Shown here: in pieces, positions 12,913-25,250 of the stretch | Numbering within the stretch: the stretch's first letter is position 1 | Layout: each line of letters opens with the position of its first letter | From: Henckelia pumila | Lineage: Eukaryota > Streptophyta > Magnoliopsida > Lamiales > Gesneriaceae | Reading direction: 5' to 3' | Length of the DNA: 64,000 nt | NCBI RefSeq assembly: GCF_033568475.1 | Contig: NC_133122.1 | Location: forward strand, 152,968,861 to 153,032,860 | The notes under the pieces: generated by a model | The model's input: only the letters and a program-made list of their open reading frames with translations | Told to the model about the DNA's origin: nothing | The model's database searches: none | Translations under genes and position numbers: made by a program

Positions 12913-13721
12913 CCAATCCCATAAGCTAATCTTAGAGTAATTAAGGAATGAAAGACATTAAAAAACTTCCAATATGTGACAAGTTCAATCCCACTTTTCA
13001 TTCAACTTCTCCAACATTATTAAGAAAGATATATTTCAATTTTAGGAGAAAGATGAGTGTTTTTTTCTTTTGAGTGGAAAGATGAGTGTTTTTGAGTGAG
13101 TTAAATTGTTATTATGAGTTAAATGTATATTTTTCTTTTTTAAACCATATAGTTAACAATAAACTAAAACGATAAAAATTATGTAAATGAAGATAACTCT
13201 TACCACTTGAAAAACGAATGACTAAACCTTCAAATACGATAATAAGGAATTATCATATTCATTGGGTCATATGCTTTTTTCCATCATTTCTAACTGTGTA
13301 GTTAAAAAGAGATTAATTGAAAAACTAAATTAAGAAAATACAATAAAATGAAGGATTAAATAGAAAATTATCCTAAATAAATATAGAGAGAGAATTTTGG
13401 ATTAATAATTCATCCATTTGAACTTTGAAGCTCGAGTTTTTTTTTTTTTTTTTTTTTTAAATATAAAATCTTGGACAAATCATTCATAGCTCGAGTTTAT
13501 ATGGTTTTGTGATGCCCAATAAATTTGTCTTTAAAAGGCGGGTTATGAAATTTTGACGAAGGTGAAGTATATCTAATCGGAAAATTTTACATTCAATACA
13601 ATAAACATGAAAAAAGTAAAGTGAAATTCTTCGGTTTCTTTCTTTTACTACAATGTGGGAATGTGTGCCTCACTTTCAAAAGTTCCCAAGCTTCCTTTTC
13701 TTAACAATAATGAACAAAACA
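12913..13721. other. Intergenic DNA and 3' flank of the TBL gene
   Basis: AT-rich, with an 18-19-base T run near 13440. No exon seen on either strand. The part nearest 13721 should hold the 3' UTR and polyadenylation signals of the minus-strand TBL gene. Confidence 0.6.
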
Positions 13722-16700
13722 TCAATATAGGGTACTCGAAAGTGTTTGTTGAGCAACCAGTGTGGCGTAAATTAGCTCGTTCCAGGCGTCGGGTACTCCC
13801 GGTAGGCACCAATGGCTGCAATCTTGCCTTCTTGTAGAGACCTTCCTCTGGCCGGTCACATTCTTCCCGTAAACTGAAGGGTGCCCATCTTTACGAAAAT
13901 TAGTCAAACGTGAGACGTTTAGCAGCACTACAGGCACTTGAACTTCGTTGATGACTTCTTCCAAAATCCTCATCTTCAGAGGATAACTATCAAGAATGGC
14001 TCCACGAGTTACAGGTTCAGTCTCACCATTGCATGTTCCACCAGAATCCCAGTCTCCGCCTCTGGTTTAAAAAAAATGCAAGCGGATGAAAAATATCGTG
14101 TATTTGATACAAGCTTACAATTGATCACAGTGTTTCTGTATTCTGTGGCTATTATTTGTATAGCAATACTGGTGTTAAGGGTTAACTGCACACGAGTCAA
14201 ATCTCTTATACGATGCTGCAGTTCACAGGATACTACTACATTTTGCTTTATGGGAAATAAGGTAAATAATGAGAGAGAAAAACGTAGCATGTATACTCTA
14301 AACAAGTAAAGGTGGCAAATGAAACTAAGTACAAAAGGAGATACCTGAAATGAGCAGATGAGTATCCGCGATAGAACACCAGCTTCTTTTGGCTCGCATT
14401 TTCTTTGATCCAGCTAGCCCAGGTCTTGATGGCTCTTCTATACGCTTCAACAGCATCAAAACGAGGATAAATGTAATCACCTTCTTTATAGTAGTTTTTC
14501 CTGTTATGTAACACATCAAATTTTATCCAGGCAATCAATTTTACCCATGGCCCAGTTACATTGAACAGCAAATTTACTCAGACCACAAAAATAACAAGTT
14601 CGATAAATGAAATGAAGGAATCCATGCAAGAAAGAGAAACATATAAATAGAATGTGTAACTTCTGATTCTTGAAATTTTTTTGTTTTACATACCCTCTCG
14701 AAGTCTTTCCATGGGTCCACCAATGCCCAGTATTGAACACAAGAATGTCAGCTCTCTTCCAACGTTTGGCAGTCCTGTCAATTTGGTCTATTGATAAAGT
14801 TGGATTTGAATTTCCTTGTCCATTGACACGAATCCCTTCCCTGACAAGGAAATGTGAGCGCACAAATTCAACCGTGCAATCGTAATCCTGCACAAGAACT
14901 TCAACCTTCACAATTCTTCTAACATTGCACCAAACTAGAAAGATTTCTCCATAGCCATTAGTAGAAAAACTTGTTTTGGACAATTGGACTCTTTAAGAAC
15001 AAATGGAGTAGAAAGAAGCCCCTCTTGCAACTACCTCAAATTTGAAAATATAATAGCCTCTTCCTTTTGTTATCTTGTAACCATGAACCTCGTACATTTT
15101 GTTTTTGTCCGGAAGTCCTTCGCGTAGAAGACAAAGGAGTGATTCGAACTGGTTCCGATTCATAGAGTCTCCTACTAGCATTAACCTCTTTCCCTTCAAT
15201 CTGACCAAGAAGTCTGTTGCATTGAATCTATGCAAAGAATAATGGCAAGCAAAGGTGAAAACACAAATAAAAAGATGCTGAAACTAGAAATCCTTGTTGA
15301 AACAATAACATTTTCCAAAACTTGACAATACACATTGTGGCTACCAATTTTGTAAGTGTGATTTAAAAAAAATGAGAGTTTGAGTGTTTTTAATACATGT
15401 GGAAACACATCAATTAAAGTGTCCGCCTTGAAAAAAAAGAAAGTAAACTAATTAAACAGCATTCCAAGTTCCAGAATTGACATTCACCAATACTCTGGAA
15501 AGTCGAAATATTATGCTCCCCAACAAACAATTTTGCAAGTCATTGGGATGTAATTTTCTAGGGCTATCAATCAAGAGCAAATTCCAAAATCAGTTTTTCA
15601 AGTTTCTTGTCTGAACAGAAATGGGAAAAAAAAAATGAAATCCACATAATCAAATGAATCTGTGGATGTCCTAAGTATGCATACATATTGGCCATTTAAC
15701 AAGGGCAAAAAGATTGCTAGGATCTACAGACTTGAGGAATTTAAGTTCTGATTTAGTTTCACTTCGATGCTATTACCTCATATTTTGATCTGAATTTATA
15801 GTTGAAAAACAATTTCAAAACGTGAGAATAAATGTGGGCTTTCGATTAACAAAATTTTCAAGTAATTTGTTTAAGGCTTATGCGAAGTTAGTTCTCTCGG
15901 AACAGCAAAATCATTTCCTCAGCAACAACTTGTTGATTCACCAACAACAATTAACATCCAACATAGAGAAAATGCCATAGATTCAGATTCCATTCAATTA
16001 GAAGTCATCATTTCCCCTCTGTTCTCTAGTAGAAAATTACTGTTAAAAACCAAAATGTGATCCACCACCTTCCCTTCTCAGTAAGATTAAATATTATCTT
16101 TGGAATATATAAATAGAAAACAACATTTTTGACTCAAATTCCCCAACACAATAATTTATTAGTAATTGATAGCATAAACTTGATATTATTAAACAAGATT
16201 TGATGCCAGTTGTTTGACTACTTCCCTGCATTTCCCCTGCTATATAGGTATTGTTTGCAACCTGGATTTTTTTATTAACAACTTTGTGAAGAAAAATTCC
16301 ATTATCACTTGTATTTAGAGATTGCAAATACTTTCTAAATTAGGTTAGTCAACAAAATATCCGTTTCCAACGTGCAATCACAATATATAGAAAGTTAAAT
16401 AAAAATCTCTTGAAGAAAAAGGTTTGTGAGACACTACACTAAACCTCGGAAGATCACATCCATCAGGCTTCCATCTCCATTTCAGGTACCCAGAATCAAG
16501 CCTTCCGTTGCTCTGGCAATCAAAAGCTTCATCAACATAAGGACAAGACCCTGGCTTGTAAAGTGGATAATCTTCATCTTTCACCCATTTCCCCATGTAA
16601 ATATCACAATTTTTCAAATTTTCCGCCACTGCATTGCTAGTGAATCCTCTACCTTCAGTATTAGACTCAACTGTCTCCTCCGGATCAGAATTTGATAAAA

Positions 16701-17190
16701 CGGGCACCGTGGTTTTCTCATTTAACAAAATGGGCTCTTCAGAATCTCCTTCTGAAACATCTTGAGATCGAGGTTCCACTGAAACAACAGGCACTGTATT
16801 TTCCTGGCCAGTTTCACCACTAAAACCAGAATCTGACGAAGCGAGCACTGTAGTTTCTTCATCGCGTCCTTCTTCAAATCCAGACTCGGACATTCCGGAA
16901 GAAAATGGCGTGTTTCCATCGATAACGTCGTCAAGATTGGAGCTTGATGAAATGGGTTGCTTTATTTCACCGAATTTCTCATGAAATGCAGTGGATCTAG
17001 GAGGAAGATGAAGGGCAGGAACAGGAAAAGGAGTTTGAGAGAGAACTTCCCCGTAAAGGGATGATCTTGATTCAAGGGCTCTTCTGCTGAAGAGGAACAG
17101 ACAGAGGAAAAGAAGAAGCAATAGCGAAACAGAGGAGAGTGCGTAGCGGTTTCTTCGAAGGGGAAATGCAGAGGTCGAGAAAGTTGCCAT
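13722..17190 (-). CDS. Trichome birefringence-like (TBL) polysaccharide O-acetyltransferase
   Basis: Golgi type II membrane protein of the TBL/DUF231 family, which O-acetylates cell-wall polysaccharides such as xylan, mannan or pectin; the acceptor here is not known. Five exons join in frame: 17190-16445, 15227-15035, 14887-14694, 14500-14345 and 14061-13722, giving 542 aa. A basic N-terminus is followed by one membrane anchor (residues about 17-37, leucine-rich), then an acidic, serine-rich stem. The PMR5N-type domain starts at Cys195 (CDIYMGKWVKDEDYPLY). The esterase motif GDS sits at 268-270 (LMLVGDSMNRNQ) and the paired DxxH at 510-513 (DCSHWCLPG). Other family signatures are FNTGHWWTHGK and GYSSAHFRGGDWDSGG. 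No disablement; it looks intact. It most resembles the TBR/TBL1/TBL2 group from memory, but the number is not assigned. Confidence 0.95.
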
Positions 17191-17622
17191 TTGGTGAAGA
17201 AGAAATCAAGAAATCCATTCTCGTTAAGCCTCTCAGGTCTGTGGTTATTGTTACGTTAATTATTATTATTGTTCTTTGCGAATGTCGTATATTCGCGTAA
17301 ATCGTACTGGCATGGGCGCACAAATAAATATTATTTTATAAATAGAAAAAAGTAAATAAATTTAAATAATAATTAAAAAATAATTACTTGTTTTTATCTC
17401 TTGATAATGAGAGTAATTTATTTAAAACATTACTTTATTAATAAAATTAAAATATTTAAAAAAAATATCTTAGGAAAAAAAATTCACCAAAGAAATGAAA
17501 CAATGAGAGCGAGAGCATAAGTTGCATTTTAAATAAAGTTTCACCATATAATTAAAAAGTTGGTTCGTATAGAAGTTTCAATTTTAGTTATATATTTGAT
17601 GTAGCCAAAAATCACTTATATA
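17191..17622 (-). promoter_or_regulatory. Upstream region of the TBL gene, up to the Tat-1 LTR
   Basis: Contains the TBL 5' leader and promoter by position; no clear TATA box could be assigned. From about 17330 it is AT-rich. The Tat-1 3' LTR begins only about 430 bp upstream of the TBL start codon, so the TBL promoter may be short or may include retrotransposon sequence. Confidence 0.45.
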
Positions 17623-18031
17623 TGACACGTTGCTTCCGCAAAGTCTGGAGTATCAACGGATCCTTGTATGTTCCCGGTGGAGATCTTCAGTGGGTGGTTC
17701 CTACGTCACAAAACAAAATCAGAGGAGCCGGGAGGGTTCCCGGCGAAGGCACTCCGACGCTCAAGTCAGTTATTACTCAAGGAATAATAATCAAGAGTAG
17801 AGCAATATAGTGCTAAAGAAAGAGTGTACCTTAATAATGAGGTGACTTGAGCTATTTATAGATATTCGAAGAGTTTCACGGGCTTGAGCCTCTTATGGGC
17901 TTTTATAGAATTCAGGGCTTGCTTGAATTAAATATATATAATATTTAAATAAGCTTGGACCTGAAAAATATTTGGAATGGACCTTCATGATTGGGCTCAG
18001 GCCCAGTTGAATTTTTAGGTGTAACCTATCA
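17623..18031 (-). repeat. Tat-1 3' LTR (about 409 bp)
   Basis: On the minus strand it begins TGATAGGTTACACC right after the purine tract and most likely ends ...ACGTGTCA. It has a TATA box on the minus strand, CTATAAATAGC (about 17854-17864). The sequence 'ctccgacgctcaagtcag' is shared with the Tat-2 LTR at 49027-49057. The 17623 boundary is the best TG/CA choice, but no partner LTR exists to prove it. Confidence 0.7.
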
Positions 18032-18046
18032 TAGGCCCCCCACTCT
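18032..18046 (-). promoter_or_regulatory. Tat-1 polypurine tract
   Basis: On the minus strand GAGTGGGGGGCCTA lies directly before the LTR start TGATAGG. This is the expected plus-strand primer site for reverse transcription, and it fixes the inner edge of the 3' LTR. Confidence 0.75.
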
Positions 18047-18439
18047 CGGGCGTGTCGCCTGTGTTGAGAGGACCGAGAGTAGAATTTTTATCGGAGTATT
18101 GTAAAAAATTTAGCTGTCGAGAACGAATATTGTATGCTACTGCGAAAATTACGGAGATACCATGATGGAGAAAACGTAATAGGACTGTGATGCAATGAAA
18201 TTTAAATTCTGGCGAAATAATAATTACAGTGTAATTGGATAGGAATCAAAGTCCTGCCAGAATATTAATTGTAGAAACCCAGTAGAACTCTATCAGGTAT
18301 TGTGATTATAAATTCAGCACCACAGTATGTTTACCACAACGTGCTAACCCATTGAATTTTTTTTTTTTTTTTATTTGTATTTGCAGAACTCGTTCCCTCA
18401 CGGTCCATTAAAAATAATCAAAGGAAAAAGGCAATCAAT

Positions 18440-21321
18440 ATGGCAGGTAGCAATTACTATCACACGATTTAAGAATTGATATATGGAAGAATTATTTCTT
18501 CTCTCTCACGTTGTTTTATTCTCTTCCCCTCGCGTGACCGTCTATGTATCTATACTGTATGTCGTATGTAAGTGTATATGGGGTGTATATGCGTTTTTAT
18601 CCTTCCTCCCACTCCAGGGGTTGTCCTCGGCTCCCCCATCCATGACCAAACCAGCAGCAGCGTTCGACGAGGAAGCGGCAAGGTACGGCGACGAACGCGG
18701 GGTTCTGCACAATCCAGCCATGGAGTTGCGTTCCGGCGACGCGAACGTGCCCAAATCTGGATGTGATTGTAGAAGGACCCGAATCGGCGAAGGCGTGGTA
18801 ATGCCGAGGAGTCGAGTGCCAGCCCTGGGATCTCATCCACTGATCGTGGATATGCCCAAATCTGGACTCGAAAGGAAAGGAACTTGCAAGGGCGCGGTGG
18901 CGGGTGATGTTCCGGTGAAGAACTCCCGTCGACGCTCCAGCCATGGATTAGCATATAAGCTGTCCAAATCTGGACTCGACGGGGCTAGGGTGGCTGTTGG
19001 AGATGGTGGTGGGTTCGCAGAGGTCGGTCGATGAAAGCTGGTCGGAGAAAGTGGCCGGCGGTTGTGGATGAAGTTGACGATGATAACCCCGGGCTACAGG
19101 GACAGACGCATATATACATATATATACACGAATCATATTAATAAACATATATAATCAATTACCACGTATTTTATGCTATTATTTTCTTTATTATTTTTAA
19201 TTAACTTATGTGTTATTACTTTTTGGTAAAATTTGTTTTTTATATGTTTATTATGTTAAAAAAAAAAAAATCATTGCAGGGTGTCATTCGCGGGGTAAGG
19301 TACTGTCGGTATTGGTTGCAAACCGAGATACTTATCCCTCCTCGTCAGCGGAGTCCGACAATAATAGTGAAATTGACGAGTGTTTATCCCCTATGAGTTG
19401 TTTGAATTATTGCGATAATAGGAATTCCCAAGAGTTTTCAGGAGGAGTGAGAGAGCGTGTTTTGGACGAGTTTGATATTCTAACTCCATGCCAAAAATTT
19501 GACTTATCCGCTAAACATATTTTTAAAATTCCCAAAATTGGGGATACATGTCATGAACCGCCTCCGGGTTATTTCACCGTATATCTGGAGTACTTTAATT
19601 TTGGTTTCTCGCTTCCTCCTCATGCCCTTTTGATAGAAATTGTAGATAGTCTCGGGGTGAGTTTAAGTCAATTAACACCAAGTGCGATTCTTCTCTTTAC
19701 GTGTTTTCTACGTAGAGTGAGTGAAATTAAAATGTCCCCGACTATAGACTTATTCTATGCGCTTTTCTCGGTGCATCGCTCCATGCCGGGTTCCTATACT
19801 TATTTTCTACCTCGGGGAGATTGTAAGTTTTTATCTCGTTGTCCATCTCCGAAAAGTGATTGGAGAAAAAATTTTGTTTATGTAGGGGATTATGGTTGGG
19901 AGGTTCCCATAGTTTGGAGTCCGGGCCATAGGAAAATTATTTTTAGCAAAATCCACCGTGAATTGCAACTTGAATGTCGTTCCTTAGGCCTCTTCAAGAA
20001 GTTGTTTGACCCAAAAAGTTTGATTCCTGCCGATAATGCTTTGTTCAAATTGAATTTTGATAACTGTATTTTGCGTCTTTTTTGGATTCTTCTACTCGTG
20101 TTAATTTAAAATTTATTAAATTTATTCACTGATCATTGTCCCTCTTCTCTTTGTGTTTGTTTGTAGGTGACAAAATAAGTTTGGCGGAGGTTCGCGCTTG
20201 CATAGAGAAAAACGAGAAAACTCCGTCAAAGACCTCGAGAAAAGAGTCACCAGTGGATCGAGGTAATCACAATTCCCAAGGGATTCCAAGGAGGAGGAAT
20301 TCTCCTGGGCCATCCGACCGTGTCAATCGTTCTGGTCCTCCATCTAAAAATACTGACACTCGTGACCGAAGGAATGGTGGTAAAAGAAATGATGCTGACC
20401 GTGATACCCGTATTAGGGAGAATGCTAATGGTAGAATAAATCCAAAAAGAAGACGTGATGATGAACGAACAATTCCTCCCGACACTCGTGAGGGTCGTCA
20501 CTTGTTCTTGGAGGGTGTGAATCATAAGAATAATGCTGGTTCTTTTTGGGATTTGAAGGATCCAGAGATTGGTTGGAGAATCGGAGCTAATCTAATTGGA
20601 GATCATGACAGGTTGCATCTGCTGCCTCAGCCTATCGAAGTATTAACTCGGTCTCTTGCCTCGTCTGCCTTCCAGGTATATTATTATATGTTTGTTACTT
20701 TTTATGATTTTTATGTAGTAAATAATATTCTTTATCTATGGGTGTTTGCAGATTTTATCGCTTGCCCAAACTTTTCAATTTCGAGAAGAGAGATCCCAAA
20801 ATTCTGATAAGAGATTGGATGAAGAAGTAACGTCATTAAGGGGAGAGTGCAAAAGACTCGGCGAGGAAGCTACTATGGCACGAGATGATTTTCTCAAGTC
20901 GCAAAAGGAGCTTGAAGAGAAATCCAAAAAGTATGATGCAATGTGCAAGGATATGGAGCTACTTAGGGGAAAATATTCCCATGAATCGGAGACCGGTGAG
21001 ACTTTTCTCAATTCATCAATAGGCAAGAATATCTTGCGAAGTACCGGAGAAAAAGCAATTGAAGGCTATCAAGCATCCACAGCTTTTAGAGATGAAGTGA
21101 TTCAGCGGGCGATTGTTATTCATGACGAAGTTGTCGTGGATTGTCGCAAAGAACTACGGGATACTCAACTAGTTCCGGAGGAAATTATTATGATGATTCA
21201 CCCTAAAATTCCGGAGCCTAGAACTGCAAGAGTTGAGGATGACTCGGATCCTCCCTTAGGCAATTTATTGGGAGGTCTGGGTGACGAGGAGATGATCGAA
21301 GCTTTGCGTTCGAGCTTCTAG
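18440..21321 (+). CDS. Tat-1 antisense ORF: putative gypsy-type transposon domain protein
   Basis: Spliced gene opposite to pol. Four exons fit: 18440-18446 (ATGGCAG), 19280-20065, 20167-20675 and 20752-21321, giving 623 aa without a stop. The second exon carries a region like the plant 'putative gypsy-type transposon' domain (PF04195 type): LPPHALLIEIVDSLGVSLSQ, LTPSAILLFTCFLRR and later WRKNFVYVGDYGWEVPIVW. The third exon is charged and Arg/Asp/Asn-rich (nuclear-targeting-like). The fourth forms a coiled coil (about residues 435-510), then a C-terminal part ending in an acidic tail. Such antisense ORFs are known from Tat elements; their function is unknown. The tiny first exon and its 833-bp intron are inferred from matching phase and splice sites; without it the frame starts at 19210-19280. 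Confidence 0.7.
18483..19100. repeat. GC-rich segment with three diverged ~106-bp repeats inside aORF intron 1
   Basis: The core CCAAATCTGGA recurs at 18751, 18856 and 18964, about 105 and 108 bp apart; copies two and three extend to CCAAATCTGGACTCGA. The block is much richer in GC than its flanks. On the minus strand a TATATATGTATATATGCG-like sequence (about 19105-19122) precedes it, which resembles an LTR promoter followed by a GC-rich leader. It may be an old solo LTR or other inserted DNA; no TSD or TG..CA boundary could be fixed. Confidence 0.55.
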
Positions 21322-22023
21322 CTTGAATAACGACGACGGGTGCATGTCGAATCTACATGGATAGTACTCTTAGGAGCCGTGGAGCAGTTTAGTTTATTAT
21401 TTCTTGCCACTTTTGGGCAATATTTTTTATTTGTAATAAAGACTTTGAAGTCTTATATTTTGTTTGCTCTTTTTGAGTGCGTAAGCAGTTGGTGGAGGAG
21501 CAAAGGAAAAACAATTATTTCCCCCTTTTTTATATATATTCAATTTTGTCAGTTATCATATCTCTTTGTTTTCTGAAGTTGCTATTGCATACTTGTTTGA
21601 TGAATAAAATACTAACGCTTTAATATTGGAGTACTTGGAAGGGGATCAGTCTCCCAAGATTTTGTATCATGGGGAAGTCCTAAACCCACTTAGTATGTGG
21701 TGAGGTATACCGGGACTTATAATATTATTATGTCGTCCTGACCTCTTACAGCGTCATAAGTTCAAATGTCCCATGGGGCTGGCCAAGCCTTATATTATTG
21801 GGAATTTTTTTATGATTGCTAGGGTCTATGACGTTTATATCGTAAGTAAGCGTTGGTATAGGAGAGGAGATATGATAAGCTTTCGACAAAGTATCTGCTT
21901 GTATAACAAAATAATCAAATTAGTTGAAAAAAATGTATCACAAACTTGTAATATGAAAACATAAGAAAAATATGCTAATAGCAAAAAAGGTAAATTTAGC
22001 CTATTATTGGCGAGAGTTGCAGT
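21322..22023. other. Tat-1 spacer between antisense ORF and integrase ends
   Basis: The two convergent reading frames, aORF on plus and integrase on minus, end on either side of this 0.7-kb AT-rich stretch. No conserved frame or repeat seen. It should contain the 3' end of the aORF transcript. Confidence 0.6.
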
Positions 22024-23263
22024 TTATGCATAAAACTTCTTCAGGTTGGCCACGTTCCAAGGTCTGGGGAGTATTCTTCCATCTGAATGTTGGAGGCGAT
22101 ATGTTCCCATCTTCACAATCTCAATTACTTTGTACGGGCCTTCCCATTTTGGGTCTAATTTACCCACAGAATTCAAGATGTCGGATTTTCTCAAGACCAG
22201 GTCTCCTACTTGGAAAGATCTTGGTTTGACTCTGTCATTGTATGCTTTAGTCATACAAGCTCAATATCTCTCGGCTCGTGTCGAAGCTTCATCTCTCAGT
22301 TCCATCCACCAAGTCCAATGAAATTCGGAGGGCTTGGTCATTCCCAGATGAAGTGTACTATTTCACTCGCCATGATTGCTCTCCGATTTCGGCAGGAGCC
22401 ACAGCTTCCGCTCCGTAGGCCAGGTTGAAAGGAGATTCTCCAGTTGAAGAGCGTGGAGTGGTTCGATATGCCCATAGAACACTTGGCAACTCATCCACCC
22501 ATTTTCCTTTGGCATTGCCTAGGCGTGTTTTGAGGTGCTGTAGAATGGTCCGGTTGGTGACCTCGATTTGCCCATTTGCTTGAGGATTCCCTACAGAAGT
22601 GAAGAACCGCCTGATAGAGAGTCTTTTGCACCAGTCTTTTATCTTCGCTCCAGAGAATTGAGTTCCATTGTCTAAAACCAAGGTTTGAGGAATGCCAAAT
22701 CTGCATATTATATTCTTCCATAAGAAATTGATTACATCTCTCTCGGATATTGTGGCCAATGGTTCAGCTTCGACCCATTTGGTGAAATAATCCACAGCTA
22801 CTATCAAAAATTTTCTTTGTCCGGTAGCAGGAGGAAAAGGACCTACCAAATCCATTCCCCATTGAGCAAAAGGTAGAGGACTTTCTAGGGGCTGTAAGAT
22901 TGTAGCCGGTTGGTGATGGAAGTTAGCATGCTCTTGACATGCGTGACAATGTTTTGCTAACTCAATAGCGTCTTGCTTCATCGTTGGCCAAAAGTACCCT
23001 TGGCGCAATGTTTTCCCCGCGAGAGCTCTGCCAGCTAAGTGATTTCCACATATTCCTTCATGAATTTCACGGAGCACATAGTTTCCCTTAGCTGGCGTTA
23101 GACACTTTAGGTAAGGTGAAGAGAAACCTCTTTTGTACAGTTCTCCGTCAATGATCGTGAACCGAGCAGCTCTCACTCTAAGTTTTCGAGCTTCGACTTG
23201 GTTAGCAGGTAGTTTCTCTTGCTTCAAATAGTCGATTATTTCATCTTTCCAACTAGGCTCTTT
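22024..23263 (-). pseudogene. Tat-1 integrase (disrupted)
   Basis: From 23263 leftwards: an H2C2 zinc-binding segment (HLAGRALAGK ... CHACQ), then the catalytic core with D in WGMDLVGPFPP, D in LDNGTQF and E in NGQIEVTNR, so the D,D,E triad is present. The open frame ends at a stop at 22358-22360. The C-terminal part, with FQVGDLVLRKSDI and LDPKWEGPYKVIE, continues in another frame to 22024, so there is at least one nonsense codon and one frameshift. The N-terminal side is cut at 23263 by the copia insertion; its upstream coding sequence resumes at 33005. The enzyme would have inserted element cDNA in the nucleus. Confidence 0.85.
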
Positions 23264-25126
23264 TGTAAGAGTGGGTGCCCAGTGAGCCAACTGTGTGGCT
23301 ATGGGCTTTGTTGACTCTTTGTATAAACAATCTTTTGTTTAATATTATTTACACTTTTATGGCAATGACTTTATATTACTTCATATTGTTATATTGTGAT
23401 ATACTATTGTTGTTTTGATAAAGACCTTGAATATACTATAGTGTATGTAAGATGTGGTAGAACATGGAGATGTCTATCATGAAATACATCTTATAGTCAC
23501 TGTATATTCTAAAACCGTTCCTAGTCGATTGAGCCGTCCGATAATAAGGATAAGGGTCGCTCGAGTTTGAGACTAGCATTTGCGATGCGGAGTACCACGT
23601 TTCATTGGTAGGGAACATGGAGATGTTCGAAGCATGCAAATGGATATTCATAGGATGAATAGTCGAACTACCCTATCCGGACTTTCCAAGTGGTTATCAC
23701 TTATCGAGTGGATAAAGTCCGCGGTTTTGGTTGTACACCATTAGTCCTTACGACTTGAAACATCATGGAGACTCTATATGCTAGTACTGTGCTTTGACTC
23801 GTTTACCGACTCTGAGGGGGTCATCAGGTGTCGAGATTGGGTACAGTTACGACACATATAGGAGTCAATGCATTGTTGTCAAGGATTCACCACATACTTG
23901 CGAGTATGGATATCCTATGCGATCTGAGGAGATATTAGTGTGACAAATCTCTGGCCAGAGTACTTGATGTGATTTAAGAAATGGTTTCTTAGTAGCACAT
24001 GCGATGTCACTAATTTGATCTTCAAGATGCATTGCATAGTTATCGAATCTTGAGCGACTCTCGATATACCAATGGTTGTTGATTCGATCGGGATATATGG
24101 ATGAAGGGACCGTACTGTACGTTAACCAAAATCTACTGGTTCTTGTAGGCACTATCAGTGATACCTAGGGAATCATGGGGCGATGTTGCTAGGCGCTTTA
24201 CCATGATTCGTTGGGCAAGTTGGAAAGTGTTGTTCCGAGTCACAAGGAGTTGTGAGCCCACGGCTAGCTGTATCCCTGAACCATTGAGGGTCACACAGTG
24301 TAATGGAGTTTTAATCCCCGTTGAGATAGTTAAATTTAAAGAGTTAAATTTAATGAACTAAGGAGTTGGACTTCTTAAATAAGAGTAAGGGAGTAGGATT
24401 TCCTAAAATGACATAGGGATGGACATTTTTGGAAACCACTGAATTCGGATTCAGGAAAATTTATTTTGACTTTAAAACGTGCAGAAATGGTTTCTGTACA
24501 CATTGGTGAAATCGTTTCATCAATCAGAGTCACGATGAATTTTATATTAATTTCTGAACGAGCGGGCTTTGCTTGTCGGGCCCCAGCTTATGACTAATGG
24601 GCCCTAAGGTGTTAGTGGCCTGCATTATAAATAAGTTATTTCAGTACAGAAATTACACACGATAGCTCATAATTTTTGAGAGCAAAAATCGAAAACCCTA
24701 GTCTCTCTAAAAGAATTTTCGGCCGAACCCTCCCCCTCTGCCCGAGAAATTCCGGTCTGTGATTTTGAATCGCAGTAAGGAATAACGAATCAAATTCGTG
24801 TATTCTCTTCGCAGAAAACTTCTGATAGATTTTCTAGTGCAATCTATCAGAGGGATTAAACCTCTGTTCGTGGACCTGATTGAAGGCGTTCATCGGTTCC
24901 AGGGAGAGACAACAAGAGCAGAATTGTTCTGTTGGTGTCCATTAATCTCGTTGCGAGATTTGAGGTAAAATTTATTTAATTGTTATTTAAATTTTACACA
25001 CACGTAATTCAATCGATGAACGGTTGATACCCATACCATGGAAACGTTCCATGAAAAATTTTTAAACTTCCGCTGCACCGGGTATCAATCGTAATTGGTC
25101 TGGGAACTCGCCAGTTTTTTCCAACA
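23264..25126 (+). repeat. Copia 5' LTR, 1863 bp
   Basis: TG..CA bounded. By eye it is identical to the 3' LTR except for a T run near the 3' end (six versus four T). Open frames inside it are shared by both LTRs and are not genes. Leader sequence such as 'aaaaccctagtctctc' suggests the transcript start lies in its last 500 bp. Confidence 0.95.
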
Positions 25127-25127
25127 G

Positions 25128-25140
25128 TGGTATCAGAGCC
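25128..25140 (+). promoter_or_regulatory. Copia primer-binding site
   Basis: TGGTATCAGAGCC, complementary to the 3' end of initiator methionine tRNA, one base after the 5' LTR. Confidence 0.95.
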
Positions 25141-25250
25141 AGGTTGCTCAGATCAATCGATTGAATAATCAATTGTACAAAATTTTTGAGTCTCGGTTTA
25201 TGAAACAAAATAAATATTTTTAATAAAAAAAAATTTTTTCGGGGCAAAAC

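Noticed and set aside
5554..13600. Many 60-76-codon frames in AT-rich DNA
   Set aside because: Low-complexity, Ile/Tyr/Asn/Lys-rich; they fall in Helitron or intergenic DNA and show no similarity to known domains.
14009..14309. Plus- and minus-strand frames within TBL intron 4
   Set aside because: Antisense or intronic shadows; the intron is bounded by in-phase TBL exons.
18483..19034. 183-codon plus-strand frame as a host gene
   Set aside because: Compositional frame over GC-rich repeats; other frames are also open, no domain is seen, and it lies within a probable aORF intron.
23436..24361. Small frames inside the copia LTR
   Set aside because: The same frames occur identically in the second LTR and have no motif; they are LTR sequence.
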